Shown here: in pieces, positions 16,274-24,435 of the stretch | Numbering within the stretch: the stretch's first letter is position 1 | How the letters are laid out: each line of letters begins with the position of its first letter | NCBI RefSeq assembly: GCF_001905005.1 | Contig: NZ_LWKZ01000001.1 | Coordinates: 561,775-625,774, forward strand | DNA length: 64,000 nucleotides | Direction: 5' to 3' | Source of the DNA: Streptomyces sp. CB02923 | GTDB lineage: Bacteria > Actinomycetota > Actinomycetes > Streptomycetales > Streptomycetaceae | Program-made: the position numbers and the translations under genes | Notes under the pieces: generated by a model | Databases searched by the model: none | What the model saw: only the letters and a program-made list of their open reading frames with translations | Told to the model about the DNA's origin: nothing

Positions 16274-18141
16274 TGGGGCAAGCTCGGGATGTCGAGGCGG
16301 ATGAGGAACTGGAGCAGCTGCTCGGTTTTCTGAGGGACGCCCGCGGATTCGATTTCACCGGTTACAAACGTTCGTCACTGGGCCGGCGGATCCGCAAGCG
16401 GATGTCCGACGTCGAGATCGAGACCTACGCGGACTACCGGGACCGTCTGGAGACGAACGCCGACGAGTTCAACGCGCTCTTCAACACGATCCTGATCAAC
16501 GTGACGTCGTTCTTCCGCGACCCGGACGCCTGGACGTTCCTCCAGCGCGAGGTGGTGCCCGAACTGCTCGCGGACAGCGGTTCCGACGAGGAGATCCGGG
16601 TGTGGAGCGCGGGCTGCTCCAGCGGCGAGGAGGCCTACTCGCTGGCCATCATGTTCGCCGAGGCGATGGGCATCGAGGAGGCCCTGAACCGGGTCAAGAT
16701 CTACGCCACCGACGTGGACGAGGAGGCGCTGCGCGACGCCCGCTCCGGCCTGTACACGGCGAAGGCCCTGGAGCCGCTCTCCCCTGAGCTGCGCGACACC
16801 TACTTCGAGCAGAACGGCACCCGCTTCAACTTCCGTACCGACCTGCGCCGCCGGGTCATCTTCGGCCGGCACGACATCACCCGCGACGCCCCGATCTCCC
16901 GGCTGGACCTGCTGGTCTGCCGCAACGCCCTGATGTACTTCAACGTCGAGGCGCAGCGGCAGATCATCGACCGGTTCCACTTCGCCCTGCGCGAGCGCGG
17001 CTTCCTCTTCCTCGGCAAGGCCGAGATGCTGCTCAACGACGCCGACCGGTTCGAGGTGCTGAGCATGCGCCAGCGCGCCTTCCGGCGGCGCCCCGGGGAG
17101 TCCGGTCCGCCCTACCACTCGGCACCCGCGAAGATCCGGGTGGGCGCCGGCACCGAGAAGCTGACCACCGCCGCCCGCAGCAGGCAGCTGCGCGACCTGA
17201 TCCTCGACGCCGCCCCGTCCCCGGCCATCTCGGTCGACGGTGAGGGCACCGCCGTTCTGATCAACAGTCAGGCGCGGACGCAGTTCGGCCTGACCTCCAA
17301 CGACATCGGCCGGCCCTTCCAGGATCTGGAGATCTCCTACCGCCCGGTGGAGCTGCGCTCGCTGATCGAGCAGGCCACGCACGAGCGGCGTACCCTGCGG
17401 GTCAACGGCGCCGAGCGGCGGGTCGGCGAGGAGATCCAGTACTTCGACATCCTCATCCAGCCGCTGATGGGCTCCAACGGCCTGCTGGCCGCCACCAACA
17501 TCACCTTCACCGACGTCACGGTCTCCACCCAGCTCAAGGCCGAGAACAAGCGCGTGCGCGAAGACCTGGAAACGGCATACGAAGAGCTCCAGTCCACCAA
17601 CGAGGAACTGGAGACCACCAACGAAGAGCTCCAGTCGAGCATCGAGGAACTGGAGACCACCAACGAGGAACTCCAGTCGACCAACGAGGAACTGGAAACG
17701 ACCAACGAGGAACTCCAGTCGGGCAACGAGGAACTGGAGACGATGAACGAGGAGATGCGCACCCGCACGGAGGAGCTCGACGAGGCCCGTGCGTTTCTCG
17801 AAGGGGTCGTCACCTCCATCGCCGCCGGTGTGGTGGTCCTCGACAAGGAGCTGAAGGTCAAGAGCTGGAACCGCGGCGCGGTGGACATGTGGGGCCTGCG
17901 CCCGGACGAGGTGATCGACGAGCCGTTCTTCTCGCTGGACTTCGGGCTGCCCACCGAGATGCTGCGCCCGGCCGTGGAGAAGTGCCTGGAATCCGGCAAG
18001 CGTACGGCTCCCTCACGGGTCTCGGCCGTCAACCGGATCGGACGGCCCATCACCTGCAACGTGCTCTGTTCCCCGTTCGACCGGCACAACGGCGGCGTCG
18101 TCCTGCTGCTGGAGGCGGACCGCAGCGATAACAGCGACTGA
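16273..18141 (+). CDS. CheR-type methyltransferase with PAS domains and NEELxxT coiled coil
   Basis: A 622-residue protein. The CheR N-terminal helical domain is at ~10-70 (FDFTGYKRSSLGRRIRKRM). The SAM-dependent methyltransferase domain spans ~85-275 (RVWSAGCSSGEEAYSLAIM, DLLVCRNALMYFN). A PAS-like segment lies at ~300-420, a long coiled coil at ~421-508 built from E-L-Q/E-T-x-N-E-E heptads, and a second PAS at ~510-615. CheB-CheR-PAS proteins often end in a histidine kinase; here no kinase domain follows. It is coupled to CheB and followed closely by two GAF-ANTAR genes, suggesting a sensory module whose output is transcript antitermination (inference). Confidence 0.92.
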   Translation: MGQARDVEADEELEQLLGFLRDARGFDFTGYKRSSLGRRIRKRMSDVEIETYADYRDRLETNADEFNALFNTILINVTSFFRDPDAWTFLQREVVPELLADSGSDEEIRVWSAGCSSGEEAYSLAIMFAEAMGIEEALNRVKIYATDVDEEALRDARSGLYTAKALEPLSPELRDTYFEQNGTRFNFRTDLRRRVIFGRHDITRDAPISRLDLLVCRNALMYFNVEAQRQIIDRFHFALRERGFLFLGKAEMLLNDADRFEVLSMRQRAFRRRPGESGPPYHSAPAKIRVGAGTEKLTTAARSRQLRDLILDAAPSPAISVDGEGTAVLINSQARTQFGLTSNDIGRPFQDLEISYRPVELRSLIEQATHERRTLRVNGAERRVGEEIQYFDILIQPLMGSNGLLAATNITFTDVTVSTQLKAENKRVREDLETAYEELQSTNEELETTNEELQSSIEELETTNEELQSTNEELETTNEELQSGNEELETMNEEMRTRTEELDEARAFLEGVVTSIAAGVVVLDKELKVKSWNRGAVDMWGLRPDEVIDEPFFSLDFGLPTEMLRPAVEKCLESGKRTAPSRVSAVNRIGRPITCNVLCSPFDRHNGGVVLLLEADRSDNSD

Positions 18142-18168
18142 GCGCCACCATGGGCGTACGCTGAGAGC

Positions 18169-19026
18169 ATGGTTTGGGGCTCACGCAGGGACGTCCAGGC
18201 ACAGCTGGCGCGTCGCCGTGCGGCCAGGGCGCGCCAGCGCGCCGAGCACGCCACCGCCTGCGCCGAACAGCAGGAGATCCTGGCCGCCTCGACCGGCGGG
18301 GACCTGCATCTGCACATGGCGCAGGCTTACCGGCGATCCGCGCAGTGCCATCTGTCCTCCGCGCGCCTCCAGGAGGCGTACGCCGACCGGATGACGGCGT
18401 GGGGCGGGGAAGAGATCAACCGGCCGCGCTTCATGACGGGCGTCGCGGAGGCGTGCGGGACCTCCAGCGCGGCGCTCACGCTGATGGGCACCGACCACGG
18501 CCAGCTCTCCGTGGCCTCGTCGGACCAGCCCTCCCGGGCCGCGCAGGACCTGGAGTTCATGCTCGGCGAGGGGCCGGCGCACGACGCTTCGGCGGGCGGC
18601 CGCCTGGTCTCGGCGGCCGGGCGGGCCATCGAGAGCCGCTGGCCCGCCTACGGACCCGCGCTGGCCTCCCTGGGCATCCGCGAGGTGATCACCGCTCCGC
18701 TGCGCACCGAAGGCAGTTGTATCGGCGCGCTCGCGGTCTTCGATCCCGGCGACGGCCTGGGGGCCTCCGACACGCTCGTGGTGATCGCCGACGCGCTGAC
18801 CCGTACGGTCCTCCTCGGCCCCGACGCCGACCCCGAACTGTACGAAGGTGCCGACCACCGGGACCGCGTCCAGCAGGCCGCCGGCGTGCTCTCCGTGCAG
18901 GCGGGCTGCCGGGTGCAGGACGCGCTCGCCATGATCAAAGCGCGGGCCTTCACCGACGGGCAGACACCGGACGCCATCGCCGAGCAGGTCGTACGCGGCA
19001 CGCTGAAACTCGCCCAGGGCATCTGA
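18169..19026 (+). CDS. GAF-ANTAR domain protein (predicted RNA-binding antiterminator)
   Basis: A 285-residue protein from the ATG at 18169, 27 bases after the CheR gene. The N-terminal ~75 residues are a basic helical segment (VQAQLARRRAARARQRAEHA). The GAF domain covers ~85-215. ANTAR is at ~225-283 (RDRVQQAAGVLSVQAGCRVQDALAMIKARAFTDGQTPDAIAEQVV). ANTAR domains bind paired hexaloop RNA stems and prevent termination. No receiver domain is present, so the signal likely comes through GAF. Confidence 0.9.
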   Translation: MVWGSRRDVQAQLARRRAARARQRAEHATACAEQQEILAASTGGDLHLHMAQAYRRSAQCHLSSARLQEAYADRMTAWGGEEINRPRFMTGVAEACGTSSAALTLMGTDHGQLSVASSDQPSRAAQDLEFMLGEGPAHDASAGGRLVSAAGRAIESRWPAYGPALASLGIREVITAPLRTEGSCIGALAVFDPGDGLGASDTLVVIADALTRTVLLGPDADPELYEGADHRDRVQQAAGVLSVQAGCRVQDALAMIKARAFTDGQTPDAIAEQVVRGTLKLAQGI

Positions 19027-19049
19027 ACCCATCGAGGGGATCTCAACCC

Positions 19050-19781
19050 ATGACCACCGCCCCGCATCATCTCGCGTCCGTGTTCGTGGAGCTGGCGGGC
19101 GGCGGGGGACAAGGGCCGCCCGGTGTCCCCACGCTGCTGACCCGGCTCGCCGGGCGCAGCAAGGAACTGCTCACGGTCCACGCGACAGCGGTCGCCTTCG
19201 CCGCCGGGGCGCGCGACGCCCCTCAAGTGGCGGCCTCCGACGCCGACGTGCGCCGCCTCGAAGAGGAAGCGGTGGCCTGGGGCGAAGGCCCCGGACCCGA
19301 CTGCCGCCGTACCGGTACGGCGCTGGGCGGTACGGCCCTGACCGGTTCGGTGGCCCGGCAGCGCTGGCCGCGCTACGCGCCCCGCGCGCTCGCGCTGGGC
19401 TGCACCCACGCCGCGGCCCTGCCGATAAGGGGTCACACCGGGCCGGTCGGCGCCCTGGTGCTGCTCGCCACCCGCCGGACCCCGCTGACCGAGGACCTGA
19501 TGGCGCTGGGCCAGTCGCTGGCGGACTTCGCCGCGGTGACGCTGCTGCGTGAGCACGAGGTCGAGGCGGGCCGCGCCCTCGCCGCCCAGCTGGAGCACGC
19601 GCTGGCCACCCGGGTCGTCATCGAGCAGGCCAAGGGCGCCATGACCGCCCGGCACTCGCTGTCCCCCGACGCCGCCTTCACCGTGCTGCGCGGCTACGCC
19701 CGCTCCCACCAGCGGCTGCTGACCGAGGTGGCCCGCGAGGTGGTCGAGGGCCGGCTCGACCCGGGGCAGCCGCGCCCGTGA
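19050..19781 (+). CDS. Second GAF-ANTAR domain protein
   Basis: A 243-residue protein from the ATG at 19050 (MTTAPHHLASVFVELAGG), 23 bases after the previous gene. GAF-like at ~20-170. ANTAR is at ~178-235 (LEHALATRVVIEQAKGAMTARHSLSPDAAFTVLRGYARSHQRLLTEVAREVV), with the typical A-L-x-SR-VIEQAKG helix. It lies in the same operon as CheB, CheR and the first GAF-ANTAR. The two ANTAR proteins are clearly distinct in sequence and are not a recent duplication. Confidence 0.9.
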   Translation: MTTAPHHLASVFVELAGGGGQGPPGVPTLLTRLAGRSKELLTVHATAVAFAAGARDAPQVAASDADVRRLEEEAVAWGEGPGPDCRRTGTALGGTALTGSVARQRWPRYAPRALALGCTHAAALPIRGHTGPVGALVLLATRRTPLTEDLMALGQSLADFAAVTLLREHEVEAGRALAAQLEHALATRVVIEQAKGAMTARHSLSPDAAFTVLRGYARSHQRLLTEVAREVVEGRLDPGQPRP

Positions 19782-19930
19782 CGCCGCGCGGGGCCGCGCA
19801 CCGCGGTCCCGCGTGACCTGGCGTGCAAGGGTTCGTCAAGGCCGGCGCAAGGAGTCCGCCGCGACGGCCGGGCAGCTTGCCCGCGTACGGGATCCGACCG
19901 AGGATTCCGACGCGACATGGGGGAGTTGAG

Positions 19931-21280
19931 ATGTCCGTCACGGACCTCACGGCCACGACCGGCCGGTCACCGCACCCGCGGGACCGCGACACCGCGGACC
20001 GGCACCGTCCGGCGCGCTCCGGCCCGGCGCGGCAGCACGCGGTACGACGCGACCCGGGGCAGTGGCTGACGGTCACCGACGCCAAGAGGGTGCTGGTGAT
20101 CGTGCACACCGAGGTGTACGGCAAGCGGCTGCTGGACCTGCTGCCGCTGCTGGAGTCCGACCTGCGGGTCGAGGTGGTCTTCACCGTCCCGCCGCACGCC
20201 TTCAACGCGGGCGCGGAACGCCTGCTGCGCGCCCTGGGCGCCACCGTCGTCCCGTGGGACACGGCCGTACGGACCGGCTTCGACCTGGCGCTGGCCGCCG
20301 GGTCGCAGGGCATGGAACAGGTGAAGGCGCCGCTGATCCGCATCTCGCACGGCGCCGGGCACCTGTCCCTGGCCCGGGTGGCCGACGGGGTGCGGCCCGG
20401 GGAGCGGCGCGGCCCCGGCGGCATCACGGGGCGGCGGTATCTGATGTGGGGCGGTCAGGTGGTGCCCAGGGCGGTGGCGCTGGCCCACCGCGACGACCTG
20501 GCGGAGCTGGCGCGCTGGTGCCCGGAGGCGCTGCCGGCCGCCGAGGTGGTGGGCGACCCCTGCCACGACCGGATCCGTGCGAGCCTGCCGCTGCGCCGCC
20601 GTTACCGGGCGGCGCTGGGCCTGCCGCGCGGCCGGAAGCTGGTGCTGGTGACCTCCACCTGGGGGGAGCGCTCGGCCTTCAACCGGCTGGACGCCCTGCT
20701 GCCCCGGCTGCTGGCCGAACTGCCGCGCCACACCTACCGTACGGCGCTGCTGGTGCACCCCAACGTCTGGTCGCGGTACGGGCACTGGCAGCTGCGCGCC
20801 TGGCTGGCCGGATGCCGTCGGGCGGGTCTGCACGTCCTGCCGCCGGAGGCCGACTGGCGGCCGCCGCTGATCGCCGCCGACTGGATCATCGGGGACTACG
20901 GGTCGGTGACGCTGTACGGGGCGATGACCGGCGCGCCCATCCTGCTGAACCGCTTTCCGCACCGGGACGCCAATCCGGCCTCGCCCGGCGTCGAGCTGGC
21001 GCTGACCGCTCCGGCGGTGTCCCCGGCCCATCCGCTGGAGGCCCAGCTGCGGTACGCGGCGGACGAGTACCGGCCCGCGGACTATGCGCGGATCGCGGCG
21101 CGCATCACCTCCGAACCCGGCCGCTGCCACCGCAACTTCCGCCGTCTGATGTACCGGATCCTGGGCCTCGGCCAGCCGGCCTGCCCGCCGGTGACTCCGC
21201 CGCTGCCGCTGCCCGCGCCGCTGGACCCGGCGGCCCTGGCCGGGCGCCCCGGCCGGGGGGACGCGGAGGTGTCCGCGTGA
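19931..21280 (+). CDS. CDP-glycerol glycerophosphotransferase-like / GT-B-fold protein
   Basis: A 449-residue protein starting MSVTDLTATTGRSPHP after GGGGGAGTTGAG. A ~48-residue disordered N-terminus precedes a Rossmann-like domain (RVLVIVHTEVYGKRLLDLLPLL). The second half carries LVLVTSTWGERSAF, VHPNVWSRYG and AADWIIGDYGSVTLYGAMTGAPILL, similar in layout to the HPN and SD/GD-Y-S-S motifs of TagF/CDP-glycerol transferases and UDP-GlcNAc 2-epimerases. No membrane helix is seen. The donor and acceptor are unknown. The stop overlaps the next gene start (GTGA), so the two are coupled. Confidence 0.75.
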   Translation: MSVTDLTATTGRSPHPRDRDTADRHRPARSGPARQHAVRRDPGQWLTVTDAKRVLVIVHTEVYGKRLLDLLPLLESDLRVEVVFTVPPHAFNAGAERLLRALGATVVPWDTAVRTGFDLALAAGSQGMEQVKAPLIRISHGAGHLSLARVADGVRPGERRGPGGITGRRYLMWGGQVVPRAVALAHRDDLAELARWCPEALPAAEVVGDPCHDRIRASLPLRRRYRAALGLPRGRKLVLVTSTWGERSAFNRLDALLPRLLAELPRHTYRTALLVHPNVWSRYGHWQLRAWLAGCRRAGLHVLPPEADWRPPLIAADWIIGDYGSVTLYGAMTGAPILLNRFPHRDANPASPGVELALTAPAVSPAHPLEAQLRYAADEYRPADYARIAARITSEPGRCHRNFRRLMYRILGLGQPACPPVTPPLPLPAPLDPAALAGRPGRGDAEVSA

Positions 21281-21864
21281 CGGCGGAGCGCCCGCCGGGG
21301 GCCGCGCCGGCCGCCGTCGCGGTGCTCGCGGGCCCGGTGGCGCATCCGGCGGTGGTGGCGCTGGCGGAGACGCCGCAGCGTACGTACGTGGTGCTGATCG
21401 GCGAGGCGGCGGAGACCGGCGTGCTGCCCGGTTTCCCGTACGGCGGCTCCGGGGAGCTGCTGACCGTCGACCTGGACCGCTGTGCGGACGAGCGGCAGCG
21501 CGCGTGCGCCGACGCGTTGCACAGCAGTGGCTCCGAGCCGGCCGTGCTGACGCTGCGGCGGCATCCGGGCGCGCTCGTCGTCGTCCGGCGGCGTACCGCC
21601 CGTACGGCGGAGGCGGTGGTCCGTGACGGCACCCGGCTGGCCGTGACCGCGGCCGGGCCCGCACCGGCCGGGCGCCGGGAACTGCGGCTGCTGGCCTCGC
21701 TGCTGCACGGCTGGCTGGCGGAGGGGCTGCCCGTGGAGGCGCTGCGGTCGGTACGGTTCCTCGGCGCGCGGCACGGGCCCGGTCAGGGCTCTCCGGCCGG
21801 GGACGCCAGGTTCCGGATACGTTCCTTCAGGCGCCGCGCGTCGCTCGGGCTGAGCGAGGCGTAG
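21277..21864 (+). CDS. Protein of unknown function coupled to the GT-like gene
   Basis: A GTG at 21277, inside the previous stop (GTGA), with GCGGAGG upstream; 195 residues. Alpha/beta-looking sequence: AVAVLAGPVAHPAVVALAETPQRTYVVLIGEAAETG, then LLTVDLDRCADERQRACADAL, and a basic C-terminal tail. No family recognised. The last 82 bases overlap the convergent STAND gene, so the natural C-terminus is the least certain part. The tight coupling argues that it acts with the GT-like protein, perhaps as a partner subunit. Confidence 0.6.
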   Translation: MTAERPPGAAPAAVAVLAGPVAHPAVVALAETPQRTYVVLIGEAAETGVLPGFPYGGSGELLTVDLDRCADERQRACADALHSSGSEPAVLTLRRHPGALVVVRRRTARTAEAVVRDGTRLAVTAAGPAPAGRRELRLLASLLHGWLAEGLPVEALRSVRFLGARHGPGQGSPAGDARFRIRSFRRRASLGLSEA

Positions 21865-24209
21865 CGGGACAGGGAGGCGTCGTAGCGGTCGCGGGCCGCT
21901 GCGGCGTCGCCCCGGTCCTCGGCGGTCTGGCCCAGCATCTCCAGGACCCGGGCCTGCCAGTGGAGCGACCCGGTCCCGCGGAACTCCTCCAGCGCCTCCC
22001 CCAGCAGGCGTTCGGCGGTGGGGTGGTCCCCTATCCCCTCGTGTGCGTGGGCCCGGCCGAGGTAGGCCAGCGCCCGCGCCGCGTCGTACGGGTCGGGGAC
22101 CGCCAGCAGGTCGGCGCGCGCCCGTGCGAGCAGGCTGCGGGCCTGCAGCGGGCGGCCGGTGGCGAGGGCGACGTCGCCCAGGCAGAGGCGGGAGAGCGCC
22201 GCGCCGCGGTCGTGGCCGATGGCTTCCCGTAACCGCAGGGCCTCGGCGAACAGCGATTCGGCCTGCGGCAGCCGACCGGCCAGCCGGTGGGCCTGGCCCA
22301 GGCCGTGCAGTGCCTGGGCCTCGGCCCGCCGGTCCGCCGCGCCCCGCGCGTCCGTGAGGGCCTCGTCGAACCAGGTGATCGATTCGTCCAGCTGCCCGGC
22401 GTTGTACAGGCCGCTGCCGCCGGTGGTGAGCATCCGGCTCACGCCCTCCGGTTGCCCGGAGCGCCGGGCGGCGTCGAGGCCGGTCCGGTGGGCCTCGATC
22501 CACAGGTCGTACGGGCGCAGCCGCAGGAACAGCGGCTGGAGGGAGTCGACGAGCTGCCAGGTGAGGGCGTGCCAGGCGTGGCCGGCGGCGGTGCGTACGG
22601 CGGCCATCAGCGGTCCGCGGCCGGTGTCGAGCCAGCGCAGCGCGGCGTCCGCGTCGGCGAAGGCGAGGGGCGTGACGGGTTCTTCGTAGTCGCGGCGGAG
22701 TACGCGGTGGGCCGGGGACAGGAGCGCGCGGGCGGCCGTGGCGGTGGCCAGGTACCACTCCACGACCCGCCGCGCGGCCCGTTCCCGTACGGCCGCGGTC
22801 TCCTCCCGCTCCGCGCACTGGGCGGCGTGCAGCCGTACGAGGTCGTGGAAGCGGAAGCGGCCGGCGCCCGTGGGGTCGTCGGGGTCCAGGTCCTCCAGCA
22901 GGTGGGCCTCGGCCAGTTCGTCCAGCAGGCGTTCGGCCTCGGGCGGCGGGACCGCGCAGGCCGCCGCCGCGACCGGGCCGGTCAGGACGGTCAGCGGGGG
23001 CAGCGCGAGCAGGCGGTAGGCGCGGGCGGTGGCGGGCGGCAGGCAGCGGTAGGACTCTTCCAGCGCCGAGCGCACCGCGTGCTCGCCGCCCAGGTGCAGC
23101 GCCTCCAGCCGCCCGGTCTCCTGGGTCATCGCCCCGGCGAGGGCGGCGACGGTCTGCCGGGGCCGGGCGGCCATCCGGGCCGCCGCCACACACACCGCCA
23201 GCGGCAGCCCGGCGCACAGGGCGACCAGTTCGCGGGCGGCCACCGGCTCCCGGGCGACGCGGCCGCCGCCGACCCGGCGGCCGAAGAGTTCGACGGCGGC
23301 GCTCGCGTCGAGGGTGCCGAGCTGGTGGAAGGCCGCGCCGTCCACGCCCAGGCCGGTCAGCCTGCTGCGGCCGGCCGCCACCACCAGGCTGTCGGCCGCG
23401 CCGGGCAGCAGCGTGCGGACCTGGGCGGCGCTGACCGCGTTGTCGAGCATGACCGCGATGCGCAGCCCGGCCGTGAGGGTGCGCCACAGCGCCGCCTGCT
23501 CGGCGGTCTCCGCCGGGACCTGCGCGACGCCGAAGGCGCGGATGAACTGCCCGAGGACCTCGCCCGGCCGCACCGGTCCGCCGGGCGCGTGGCCGCCGAG
23601 GTCCGCGTACAGCTGGCCGTCGGGGTAGTGCTCGCTCAGGCCGCGCAGCCAGCGGGAGACGAGGGTGGTCTTGCCCACCCCGGCGGGTCCGGTGACGGCG
23701 ATGAGCAGCGGCCCGGCCGGGAGGTGCCCGGCGCGCAGGGCGTCGAGCGCGGCGAGGTCGGCGGTCCGGTCGGTGAAGTGGGGCGGCGTGCCGAGGAGTT
23801 GCCGGGGTACGGGACGCGGTCCGGCGACCGGCTGGAGGTGGATGCCGCCGTGGATCGTGCCCGCCTGGATGACGTGGCCGGTGACGGCGGAGGAGCCCTG
23901 GATGACGTTGGTCCGGTGCCTGGCATCCGGTGCCTCTTCCGCGGGGCCGGGCATCCGGTGCCGTAATGCCGCCAGGAACTCTGCGAGCGCCGGGGCCTCC
24001 CGGGCGCGGGCGGTGGCCAGGGCCGCCAGTTCCCGGAGGAATACCGGGTCGTCCGGTGCCGTTCCGGCGGGTGCCAGGGGGTCCGTGGCGGCGTTTTCCG
24101 GTGCCGGGAGCGCCGCGCGGAGTCCGGCGGTCACCGCCCGCCATTCGGCCGGCCGGCGCGCCGCCCAGGCCAGCACCGCGGTCAGTTCCTCGACCGTCAT
24201 CGGCACCAT
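21783..24209 (-). CDS. STAND (NB-ARC/TPR) NLR-like protein with RHIM-like amyloid-type motif
   Basis: An 808-residue protein; ATG at 24209 preceded by GGGGGAGG at 8 bases. Residues ~1-95 form a helical domain of unknown type. Residues ~101-123 read NVIQGSSAVTG-HVIQAGTIHGG, matching the N-x-I-x-G...G-x-V-x-Q-A-G-x-I-x-G pattern of RHIM-related bacterial amyloid signalling motifs described in actinobacterial NLR proteins. Then NB-ARC: Walker A GPAGVGKTT (~174-182), a Walker-B-like IAVMLDNA. A winged-helix part follows, and TPRs cover ~560-800. It is divergent from an AfsR-type regulator but has no SARP DNA-binding domain. The role could be a regulator or a defence switch; both are inference. 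Confidence 0.88.
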   Translation of the reverse strand: MVPMTVEELTAVLAWAARRPAEWRAVTAGLRAALPAPENAATDPLAPAGTAPDDPVFLRELAALATARAREAPALAEFLAALRHRMPGPAEEAPDARHRTNVIQGSSAVTGHVIQAGTIHGGIHLQPVAGPRPVPRQLLGTPPHFTDRTADLAALDALRAGHLPAGPLLIAVTGPAGVGKTTLVSRWLRGLSEHYPDGQLYADLGGHAPGGPVRPGEVLGQFIRAFGVAQVPAETAEQAALWRTLTAGLRIAVMLDNAVSAAQVRTLLPGAADSLVVAAGRSRLTGLGVDGAAFHQLGTLDASAAVELFGRRVGGGRVAREPVAARELVALCAGLPLAVCVAAARMAARPRQTVAALAGAMTQETGRLEALHLGGEHAVRSALEESYRCLPPATARAYRLLALPPLTVLTGPVAAAACAVPPPEAERLLDELAEAHLLEDLDPDDPTGAGRFRFHDLVRLHAAQCAEREETAAVRERAARRVVEWYLATATAARALLSPAHRVLRRDYEEPVTPLAFADADAALRWLDTGRGPLMAAVRTAAGHAWHALTWQLVDSLQPLFLRLRPYDLWIEAHRTGLDAARRSGQPEGVSRMLTTGGSGLYNAGQLDESITWFDEALTDARGAADRRAEAQALHGLGQAHRLAGRLPQAESLFAEALRLREAIGHDRGAALSRLCLGDVALATGRPLQARSLLARARADLLAVPDPYDAARALAYLGRAHAHEGIGDHPTAERLLGEALEEFRGTGSLHWQARVLEMLGQTAEDRGDAAAARDRYDASLSRYASLSPSDARRLKERIRNLASPAGEP

Positions 24210-24435
24210 TCCCGCCGCCTCCCCCGTCCATTTTCCCGAACCCTCGTCCCCGGGAACCGGTGAACGACCGGTGCGGAAGGTCTACCCGCGTCACGAGGAA
24301 ACAGGCCCGGGGCTCACCCGACCGGCATATTCCGGCCACCCCGCAGGATCAAGAAACGGTCTCTGGTGGCGTCAGGTGACGCCGTGTCATTCTTTACCGC
24401 AAGTGAGCGGGGCGTACCGGAGAGAAGGTTCGCTC

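Noticed and set aside
17337..18317. A Ser-rich minus-strand frame with repeated SSSLVVSS units
   Set aside because: It is the antisense image of the NEELETT coiled-coil repeat of the CheR-type gene.
21082..24339. A 1085-residue frame in a second register on the minus strand over the STAND gene
   Set aside because: Its composition is Arg/Pro/Gly-dominated low complexity with no domains; the register that encodes NB-ARC/TPR has the proper codon bias. Long alternative frames are normal in DNA of this GC content.
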